Shown: positions 57,732-64,000 of the stretch, in pieces
How the letters are laid out: the number at the start of each line of letters is the position of its first letter
Position numbering within the stretch: position 1 is the first letter of the stretch
Assembly: GCF_014202765.1 (NCBI RefSeq)
Contig: NZ_JACHHN010000004.1
Location: forward strand, 1 to 64,000
DNA from: Silvimonas terrae
Lineage (GTDB): Bacteria; Pseudomonadota; Gammaproteobacteria; Burkholderiales; Chitinibacteraceae
Direction: 5' to 3'
Length of the DNA: 64,000 nucleotides
The notes under the pieces: model-generated
What the model saw: only the letters and a program-made list of their open reading frames with translations
Told to the model about the DNA's origin: nothing
Database searches by the model: none
Position numbers and translations under genes: made by a program

Positions 57732-59588
57732 ATGCACGTTTTTTATGAAGAGGACGGCGGCTTCAAAGTCGCGACGGTCAAAGAATCGCAACCCGCCAGC
57801 CTGATGGTTGAAGACGTGCGTGGCAAGCGCAGCAAGGTCAAGAACAGCAATGTGCTGCTCAAGTTTGAGCGGCCGGGCCTTGATGAAATCCTGTCGCAGG
57901 CTGAAGCGCTGGCCACCGAGATTGATCTGGACCTCTTGTGGGAAACGTGCGGCGAGCACGAATTTGGCTTTGAAGAACTGGCCGCTGAATACTTTGGCGC
58001 CAACCCCAATGCCGCCTCGCAGATTGCGGTGGTGCTGCGCCTGTCTGCCGCGCCCATGTATTTCTACAAAAAGGGCAAAGGCCGCTACAAGGCCGCCCCG
58101 GAAGAGAACCTGAAAGCCGCACTGGCCGGGCTGGAGCGCAAACAGCGCGAAGCCGAGCAAATGGCCGTCTGGCAGGCTGAACTGACTGCCGGCAAGCTGC
58201 CCGAAGCATTCGCCCCCATCCTCAACCGGCTGTTGCACCGCCCCGACAAGAACAGCATTGAATACAAGGCGTTGGCACAAGCTGCCGACGCTGCACATAC
58301 CAATCCCACGCGCCTCTTGCAAAGCGTGGGCGCCATTCCGGATGTCGCGGATTATTTCCTCCAAGGCTTCTTGCTGGAAACCTTCCCCAAGGGCCGCGAC
58401 GCCGTGGTCGAACAGACCATCACCCTGCCGGACAACCTGCCCGTCGCCAAGGTGCAAGCGTTCTCGATCGATGACGTGACCACCACTGAAATCGATGATG
58501 CCTTGAGCCTGGTGAAATTGCCCAACGGCAACTGGCAGGTGGGCATCCACATTGCTGCGCCGGCATTGGGGATTGAGCCAGGTACGGAACTGGACAAACT
58601 GGTATTTGACCGCCTTTCCACCGTGTATTTTCCGGGCGACAAGATCACCATGCTGCCGGATTCGGCGGTACAGGCCTTCACGCTGCTGGAAGGCGCCGCG
58701 CGCCCGGCTGTGTCGATGTATCTGGAAGTCTCGCCCGGCTTTGACATCCTTAACCACCGTAACGTCGTTGAGCTGGTGCCCATTGCCGCCAACCTGCGCC
58801 ATGACCAGATCGAAGCCCTCTTCAACGAGTTGACCGCCGGCAAGGAAGACGGCCCGGATTTCCCGTGGAAATCCGAGCTGACCACCTTGTGGCGCTTTGC
58901 CGGCAACCTGGAAGGCCGCCGTGGCCGCGCGGACGACCCCAACGCGCCAGTGCGTATTGATTACAGCTTCTATGTCGACACGCTGGAAAACGGCGAGAAG
59001 CGCGTGCGCATTCTGCCGCGCAAACGCGGCTCTCCCATGGACAAGCTGGTCGCAGAAATGATGATTCTGGTGAACAGTCAGTGGGGCAAGGATTTGAAAG
59101 ATGCCGAGGTCGCCGGCATCTATAGAGTGCAGAACAACGGACGCGTGCGCATGACCACGCAGCCGGGCCCGCATATTGGCCTGGGTGTGGAGTTCTACGC
59201 CTGGTCGTCTTCGCCGCTGCGCCGCGCGGTGGACTTTGTAAACCAGCAGCAGATCATTGCCATGGTGAGCGGGGTGAAACCACGCTTTCAGAAAAACGAT
59301 GCCGAACTCTTTGGCGCGATTGGCGCGTTCGACACCGCTTACGCAGCGTACGCAGACTTCCAGGACAAGATGGAACGCTACTGGTGTCTGCGTTACATGG
59401 AACAGGAAAACATGCGCGAGTTCTCAGGTTCAGTGATCAAAGAGAACCTGGTGCGTGTGGATGGCATGCCGCTGGTAATGCGTGTGCCAGGATTGCCGGA
59501 ATTACCGGCCGGTTCAACTGTCGTACTGCAACGGCTGAAAACGGACTGGCTGGAATTGAATCTCGATTGCCGACTGGCAACGATGTAA
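57732..59588 (+). CDS. rnb: Ribonuclease II family exoribonuclease
   Basis: A 3'-5' hydrolytic exoribonuclease. The 618-residue protein has an N-terminal region (about 1-230) unlike the cold-shock domains of E. coli RNase II. The RNB catalytic domain starts at AFSIDDVTTTEIDDALS, whose Asp247, Asp248, Asp255 and Asp256 are the metal ligands, and FPGDKITMLP follows. A C-terminal S1-like part ends it. AAAGGG precedes the ATG. RNase II versus RNase R is judged by size; the single short RNB protein favours RNase II. Confidence 0.88.
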   Translation: MHVFYEEDGGFKVATVKESQPASLMVEDVRGKRSKVKNSNVLLKFERPGLDEILSQAEALATEIDLDLLWETCGEHEFGFEELAAEYFGANPNAASQIAVVLRLSAAPMYFYKKGKGRYKAAPEENLKAALAGLERKQREAEQMAVWQAELTAGKLPEAFAPILNRLLHRPDKNSIEYKALAQAADAAHTNPTRLLQSVGAIPDVADYFLQGFLLETFPKGRDAVVEQTITLPDNLPVAKVQAFSIDDVTTTEIDDALSLVKLPNGNWQVGIHIAAPALGIEPGTELDKLVFDRLSTVYFPGDKITMLPDSAVQAFTLLEGAARPAVSMYLEVSPGFDILNHRNVVELVPIAANLRHDQIEALFNELTAGKEDGPDFPWKSELTTLWRFAGNLEGRRGRADDPNAPVRIDYSFYVDTLENGEKRVRILPRKRGSPMDKLVAEMMILVNSQWGKDLKDAEVAGIYRVQNNGRVRMTTQPGPHIGLGVEFYAWSSSPLRRAVDFVNQQQIIAMVSGVKPRFQKNDAELFGAIGAFDTAYAAYADFQDKMERYWCLRYMEQENMREFSGSVIKENLVRVDGMPLVMRVPGLPELPAGSTVVLQRLKTDWLELNLDCRLATM

Positions 59589-59718
59589 GGAGCACCCTGC
59601 AAAATCCCGCCAGCAGCGTTGCGCTCGCTTGCCGTACCAATCGTACTGTCAGCGCTCACGCGCCTTGCTGGCAGCATTTTGCCGGGCACTCGCCCTGTTG
59701 AATCAGGAACACATTTAT

Positions 59719-60276
59719 ATGCAGCAGAAACGCCCACTCAACTACTACCTGCCGATGCGCTTTGCCAATGGCGAGCAAATCCGTCAGTTCTCCAAGCCAT
59801 GCGTGCGGTGTGGCCACATGCTGGGCGCCAAAGACATGCTGGGCATTGCACGCCTGCTCGATGACAGCCTTGCCATCGCGGCCAAAGCCCAATGCCCCAA
59901 GTGTGGCGAACAGTTTGGTGTGGCTTGCCGCGTGGACAATCACAAACGGGTGACCCGCGTGATCATGCCAGCACTGCTGTTTGGCTGGTTCCTGCGCAAC
60001 CTGCCCGTGCAACCGCGCGAGCGCGAAGCGGAAATCGCCCGTGCGGCAGCCTTGCTGGCCCAGGCCAACGACCCGGTAGCCGCTGCCGCACCTGCACCAG
60101 CCACACCGCGTGAAGTGATCCGTGCGGACGAAAGTGTAGGCAGTTTCCAGGGCAAGGTCATCCCCGCCTGGGTCAAGGTAGACGGTCAGCAAATGGCGTT
60201 CGACCGGGTGCTCTTGAATGCCCGCCCTGGCCTTGGCGAATTCTTGCTGGATGAATGCCTGGTGTACCGCGCCTGA
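59719..60276 (+). CDS. Hypothetical zinc-ribbon protein
   Basis: A 185-residue protein. The N-terminal zinc ribbon has two CxxC pairs, CVRC (28-31) and CPKC (59-62). A hydrophobic segment follows (VIMPALLFGWFLRNL, about 84-98), then a low-complexity Ala/Pro linker and a C-terminal domain (ESVGSFQGKVIPAWVKVD). No family recognised; zinc binding is inferred from spacing. A CAGGAA ribosome binding site supports this start. It is 130 nt after rnb on the same strand. Confidence 0.65.
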   Translation: MQQKRPLNYYLPMRFANGEQIRQFSKPCVRCGHMLGAKDMLGIARLLDDSLAIAAKAQCPKCGEQFGVACRVDNHKRVTRVIMPALLFGWFLRNLPVQPREREAEIARAAALLAQANDPVAAAAPAPATPREVIRADESVGSFQGKVIPAWVKVDGQQMAFDRVLLNARPGLGEFLLDECLVYRA

Positions 60277-60342
60277 TCAATGACAATGGCTTTAAACAGC
60301 CAGATCGTTGAAAGTGCCACTACAAATGAGATTTATGCGATT

Positions 60343-60348
60343 TATAAT
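60343..60348 (+). promoter_or_regulatory. Candidate -10 box for panD
   Basis: TATAAT followed by CG, 32 nt upstream of panD; the -35 region is weak. Confidence 0.45.
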
Positions 60349-60380
60349 CGCCCCCTTACAAGTGATGTCGGAGCTTTACC

Positions 60381-60758
60381 ATGAACCGCAGCATGCTCAA
60401 ATCCAAGATCCATCGTGTCACGGCCACCCATGCCGAACTGCACTACGAAGGTTCTTGTGCCATCGATGAAGATCTCCTCGAGGCAGCGAACATCCGCGAA
60501 TTTGAAGAAGTCACCATCTGGAACATCAACAACGGTGCACGCTTCTCCACCTACGCCATCAAGGGCGCACGTGGCTCTGGCATTATCTCGTTGAACGGCT
60601 CTGCCGCCCGCCAGGCGCAAGTGGGTGATCTGTTGATCATTGCCACCTTTGCCCAGTACAACGAGACCGAACTGGCCAGCCACCACCCGGCGCTGGTGTT
60701 CGTGGACGCGCAAAACAAGATCAAAGAGATCAAGCACGGCATTCCGACGCAGAACTAA
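60381..60758 (+). CDS. panD: Aspartate 1-decarboxylase precursor
   Basis: Makes beta-alanine for pantothenate. The 125-residue proenzyme cleaves itself between Gly24 and Ser25 in YEGSCAID, and the serine becomes the pyruvoyl cofactor. [12 protein letters not shown] is also conserved. It has its own promoter and terminator. With coaD it is one of two genes of the pantothenate/CoA route in the window, but the two are far apart. Confidence 0.96.
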   Translation: MNRSMLKSKIHRVTATHAELHYEGSCAIDEDLLEAANIREFEEVTIWNINNGARFSTYAIKGARGSGIISLNGSAARQAQVGDLLIIATFAQYNETELASHHPALVFVDAQNKIKEIKHGIPTQN

Positions 60759-60783
60759 GCCGGCTCACCGTGCCCGCAACCAG

Positions 60784-60810
60784 GCCCCGCTCATGCGGGG
60801 CTTTTGTTTT
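60784..60810 (+). terminator. Terminator after panD
   Basis: GCCCCGC-TCAT-GCGGGGC followed by TTTTGTTTT. Confidence 0.85.
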
Positions 60811-60866
60811 GCGCCAGAACCAGAATGAATGTCGTACCATTTGCCTCTTTGATCCGGAGTAACCCC

Positions 60867-61766
60867 ATGTCCGCCTCCCAGGTGCGCGATTATTTATTGT
60901 CGCTGCAGCAAAACATTGTCGCTACGCTGGAAAACCTGGATGGGCACACCTTTCAGCACGACCAGTGGGAACGGGCAGAGGGTGGCGGCGGCATATCCCG
61001 GCTGGTCGAAGACGGCGGTTTGATTGAGCGCGGCGGAGTCAATTTCTCGCATGTCAAAGGCAAGACCTTGCCACCGTCCGCCACGGCGCACCGCCCAGAA
61101 CTGGCCGGCCGCGCATGGGAAGCGATGGGCGTGTCACTGGTCATTCACCCCCGCAATCCCTACGTGCCGACCGTGCACATGAACGTGCGCATGTTCCGCG
61201 CCTACGCAGAAGGCCATGAAGACGTCGTGTGGTTTGGCGGCGGCATGGATCTGACGCCCTACTACGGCTTTGAAGAAGACGCCCACCACTTTCACACCAC
61301 CTGCCGCGACGCCATCGCCCCGTTTGGCGAGCAGTACTACCCCAAGTACAAGGCGTGGTGCGATACGTATTTCTTCCTCAAGCACCGCAACGAACCCCGT
61401 GGTATTGGCGGCATTTTCTTTGATGACTTGTCCGAACTGGGCTTTGAAGGCGGATTTGCCTTTATCCGCGCAGTAGGGGACGCGTTCCTGCAAGCGTATG
61501 TCCCCATTGTCGAGCGCCGCCGCGAGTACCCGTTTGGCGAGCGTGAACGGGACTGGCAAGCCTACCGGCGCGGCCGCTATGTCGAGTTCAATCTGGTCTG
61601 GGATCGCGGCACGCTGTTTGGCTTGCAGTCCGGCGGGCGAACCGAATCCATTCTGATGTCGATGCCACCGATTGTGAAATGGCGGTATGACTGGCACCCG
61701 CCGCAGGGGTCGGCGGAAGCGCGGTTGTTGAGTGATTTTCTGGTGGGGAAAGACTGGATCGGGTGA
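60867..61766 (+). CDS. hemF: Oxygen-dependent coproporphyrinogen III oxidase
   Basis: Converts coproporphyrinogen III to protoporphyrinogen IX with O2. The 299-residue enzyme has the family blocks [49 protein letters not shown] and the C-terminal [24 protein letters not shown] precedes the ATG at 60867. It indicates aerobic haem synthesis. It is followed by two copies of the dispersed repeat. Confidence 0.96.
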   Translation: MSASQVRDYLLSLQQNIVATLENLDGHTFQHDQWERAEGGGGISRLVEDGGLIERGGVNFSHVKGKTLPPSATAHRPELAGRAWEAMGVSLVIHPRNPYVPTVHMNVRMFRAYAEGHEDVVWFGGGMDLTPYYGFEEDAHHFHTTCRDAIAPFGEQYYPKYKAWCDTYFFLKHRNEPRGIGGIFFDDLSELGFEGGFAFIRAVGDAFLQAYVPIVERRREYPFGERERDWQAYRRGRYVEFNLVWDRGTLFGLQSGGRTESILMSMPPIVKWRYDWHPPQGSAEARLLSDFLVGKDWIG

Positions 61767-61799
61767 GGGGGCCTTTGCCGGTTTACCGGCAAGAAACCA

Positions 61800-62185
61800 A
61801 CTGCTTGTTAGCGCCTTCGGCGCGGGGTTGAAAGGCATTTGATACACGGGGTGCCGGGCCCACCCTACTTTCTTAGCTTCGCCACCTCGGCGGCCCCAAA
61901 GAAAGCATCCGTAGCCCGGATGGAGCCGGAGGCGGGAATCCGGGGTGGCGGACCTGATTAATATTGTTGTCGGGTGTTAGCGCCTTCGGCGCAGGTGTGA
62001 AAAGCATTTTGATACCGGCGGTGGCCGAAGCACGTCACTTTCTTTGGGGCTTGGCTTTGACGGGGGAAGAAAGTCAAAAGCAACTTCAACACCAACGGCA
62101 ACGGCAACGGCAACGGCAACAGCCAATTCAACCCGCATTCCACTGACTCGTCATTCCGGTCCTCGGCGGCCCCCTTGCGCCGGAA
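61800..62185 (-). repeat. Dispersed hexamer-array repeat, copy C (inverted, with partial duplication)
   Basis: Read on the minus strand, it has the family's parts: an ATTCCGG...CCGGAAT inverted repeat, a hexamer array with four exact GGCAAC units on the plus strand (62097-62120), CTTTCTTTGGGGC and a GGCGCTAACA end (reads TGTTAGCGCCTTCGGCGC on plus at 61976). A second, shorter copy of the 3' half follows (about 61806-61908), with a REP-like unit between them. It forms a large imperfect inverted pair with copy D. Confidence 0.72.
61911..61949 (+). repeat. REP-like unit (GTAGCCCGGATG type)
   Basis: GTAGCCCGGATGGAGCC...GGAATCCGGGGTGGC, embedded between the two halves of repeat copy C. Confidence 0.65.
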
Positions 62186-62272
62186 TCCAGCTGCGAAGCC
62201 TGCATACCCCTTGGGTGAATCCGGAATGGTGGTAATCGTCCACCGCAGGCAGCCCGTTGGGCTGCGGACTGG

Positions 62273-62292
62273 ATTCCCGCTTCCGCGGGAAT
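62273..62292. repeat. dRS3-like 20-bp inverted repeat
   Basis: ATTCCCGCTTCCGCGGGAAT fits the Neisseria dRS3 pattern ATTCCC-N8-GGGAAT exactly. Looser versions sit at the same place in copies A, B and C. Confidence 0.65.
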
Positions 62293-62457
62293 GACGAGGT
62301 GGTGGGCGAGGTAAAGCATTCTTGTGGGCAGATGGTTTGCGGGGTTGGGGTTGGGGTTGCTTTGGCTTTGCCTTTGGCTTTGCCTTTGGCTTTGCCTTTG
62401 GCTTTGCCTTTGGCTTTGGCTTTGGCTTTGGCTTTGCCTTTGGCTTTGGTTTTGGCT

Positions 62458-62492
<35 letters not shown>

Positions 62493-62657
62493 TTTTGACC
62501 TGCCTCCCCTCCGGCAGCGCCGAGCATCGCAGTGAGGGCCGGGGTTTCGGCGTAAGGGTGTTTGAGGGCTTTAGCCCGAGTTCCCTGGAGCCAGCCGGCA
62601 CTCACGAGAAGCACAGGGAACCCGCAGGGCGCTGTCGCAGGGGTCGCCTTTTCTTTG

Positions 62658-62691
62658 GTGCCTTTCTTTTGGCGACCCAAAAGAAAGGCAC
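62658..62691. repeat. Hairpin inside repeat copy D
   Basis: GTGCCTTTCTTTTGG pairs perfectly over 15 bp with CCAAAAGAAAGGCAC around a CGAC loop. The homologous hairpin of copy A has different bases on both arms. Confidence 0.75.
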
Positions 62692-62792
62692 TTGCTGTCG
62701 GGCAACCCCCGACATCCAAAACACAGCGCCGTCAGGCGCTAACAGCGGTTTGGGTTTCACAATCACGCCTCCCCCAACCCCGCCCCCAAAAA

Positions 62793-62827
62793 AACAAAAA
62801 AGCCATCTCAACGACGGCTTTTTTGTT
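62793..62827 (-). terminator. Terminator downstream of purD
   Basis: AACAAAAAAGCC and GGCTTTTTTGTT form a 12-bp stem with an 11-nt loop, 17 nt after the purD stop. Confidence 0.75.
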
Positions 62828-62843
62828 CACACCCCACCAACAA

Positions 62844-64000
62844 TCACTTCCGGCTGATCGCGCGCCAGCCAATATCCGTCCGATGCTGCTCGCCATCAAA
62901 ATGCACGCCAGACAGCAATTCATACGCCCGCTTCTGCGCCGCCTTGTAGGTCTCGCCAAAGGCGGTGACACACAACACGCGGCCGCCACTGGTGACCGGC
63001 TGACCAGCTTCATTGAGCCTGGTGCCGGCATGGAACACATGGCCGTCTTCCACATCCGGCGTGGCGCCAGAGATCACATCACCCACGCGCGGGGTTTCCG
63101 GGTAATTGGCCGCAGCCATCACCACCCCCAGCGCCACGCGGCGATCCCACTCGGCCTCAACCTTGTCGAGCGAGCCCTCTACGGCATGCTCAACCAGGCT
63201 CACAAGGTCGCTCTTCAAACGCAGCATGATGGGCTGGGTTTCCGGATCGCCCATGCGGCAGTTGAATTCCAGCGTCTTGATCTGGCCTTCCGGGCTGATC
63301 ATCAGGCCGGCGTACAGAAAGCCGGTGTAAATGATGCCGTCACGCGCCATACCTTGTACGGTCGGCAGAATGACTTCACGCATGGCCCTGGCATGGATTT
63401 CCGGCGTGACCACCGGGGCCGGGCTGTAGGCGCCCATGCCGCCAGTATTGGGGCCTTCGTCATGGTCTTTCAGGCGCTTGTGATCCTGGCTGGATGCCAG
63501 CGCCAGCACGTTCTTGCCATCAACCATAACGATGAAGCTGGCTTCTTCGCCGGTCAGGAACTCTTCGATCACGACCCGGGCGCCTGCGTCGCCCAGCTTG
63601 TTGTCAGACAACATGCTGTCGACAGCGTCATGCGCTTCTTGCAAGGACATGGCCACCACCACGCCCTTGCCGGCCGCCAGGCCGTCGGCCTTGATGACAA
63701 TGGGCGCGCCCTTGGCATCGATATAGGCGTGGGCCTTGGCGGCATCAGAGAAGGTCTCGTAATCGGCAGTCGGAATGCCGTGGCGCTTCATGAAGGCCTT
63801 GGCAAAATCCTTGGAGCTTTCCAGTTGCGCGGCCGCTTTGGTCGGACCAAAGATTTTCAGACCGGCCTTGCGAAATGCATCCACCACGCCCTTGGACAGC
63901 GGTGCTTCCGGGCCAACGACGGTCAGCTGGATCTGCTCACGCTGGGCAAACGCCACCAGCACGTCGATATCGGTGATCGGCACGTTGGTCAGATTGGGTT
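62844..64000 (-). CDS. purD: Phosphoribosylamine-glycine ligase, partial at the window edge
   Basis: The second step of de novo purine synthesis, joining glycine to phosphoribosylamine with ATP. The visible part covers almost all of the enzyme from about residue 50: VGPEAPLSKGVVD, the ATP-grasp region with IVIKADGLAAGKGVVVAM, the family signature FNCRMGDPETQ and the C-terminal KDIGWRAI-like end (TDIGWRAISRK). The frame runs open to the window edge, so the N terminus and start lie outside; an internal GTG at 63983 is not the real start. Confidence 0.95.
   Translation of the reverse strand, partial: PNLTNVPITDIDVLVAFAQREQIQLTVVGPEAPLSKGVVDAFRKAGLKIFGPTKAAAQLESSKDFAKAFMKRHGIPTADYETFSDAAKAHAYIDAKGAPIVIKADGLAAGKGVVVAMSLQEAHDAVDSMLSDNKLGDAGARVVIEEFLTGEEASFIVMVDGKNVLALASSQDHKRLKDHDEGPNTGGMGAYSPAPVVTPEIHARAMREVILPTVQGMARDGIIYTGFLYAGLMISPEGQIKTLEFNCRMGDPETQPIMLRLKSDLVSLVEHAVEGSLDKVEAEWDRRVALGVVMAAANYPETPRVGDVISGATPDVEDGHVFHAGTRLNEAGQPVTSGGRVLCVTAFGETYKAAQKRAYELLSGVHFDGEQHRTDIGWRAISRK

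Overview
The window looks like a chromosomal stretch of a GC-rich betaproteobacterium, most likely of the order Neisseriales (Chromobacteriaceae/Chitinibacteraceae-like). The signs are the protein sequences themselves, the hemA-prfA and argJ-AAA ATPase-Nudix neighbourhoods, and a 20-bp ATTCCC-N8-GGGAAT repeat of the type known from Neisseria. The genus cannot be fixed from the sequence alone. I saw no rRNA or tRNA gene, prophage, CRISPR array, intact insertion sequence or known defence system.

Positions 364-16326 form a purine-catabolism island. GuaD turns guanine into xanthine. XdhA/XdhB, with the accessory protein XdhC, oxidise xanthine to urate. Membrane-bound PuuD with a haem-c domain makes 5-hydroxyisourate, and UraH and UraD carry it on to allantoin. 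A two-permease BMP-type nucleoside/purine ABC transporter is embedded in the minus-strand xdhA-xdhB-xdhC-ATPase-permease-permease-guaD operon, with start/stop overlaps throughout except before guaD. Its likely substrate-binding protein lies across a repeat-rich gap on the other strand. A LysR regulator flanks the island.

Positions 16510-29000 carry a diguanylate cyclase, a HutC-like repressor without hut genes, rep helicase, a tiny glycine-zipper ORF, rlmD, a WHy-domain lipoprotein, a thioesterase, an AsmA-like protein, mutY, a short FAD protein and argJ. Positions 29190-41500 hold an AtsA-type arylsulfatase, a DapA-family aldolase, an AAA ATPase, a Nudix-ThiE fusion, a DUF4124-glutaredoxin fusion, xthA, a Crp-like regulator, a lytic transglycosylase, rlmK, coaD and an orphan periplasmic binding protein.

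Positions 41586-50225 hold gltBD and feoAB. The gltB leader contains a terminator-like hairpin with alternative upstream stems, and feoAB has a Fur box. Then come a LacI regulator with its palindromic operator and an orphan sugar-binding protein, followed by hemA, a GNAT gene, prfA, an FCD regulator that has lost its DNA-binding domain, rnb, panD, hemF and the 3' part of purD.

Three intergenic regions (about 14560-15120, 53440-53970 and 61800-62750) contain copies of one dispersed repeat family. A conserved scaffold surrounds a hexanucleotide array whose sequence differs in every copy, plus a hairpin whose two arms differ together between copies. This repeat family and the gltB leader are the least explained structures here.
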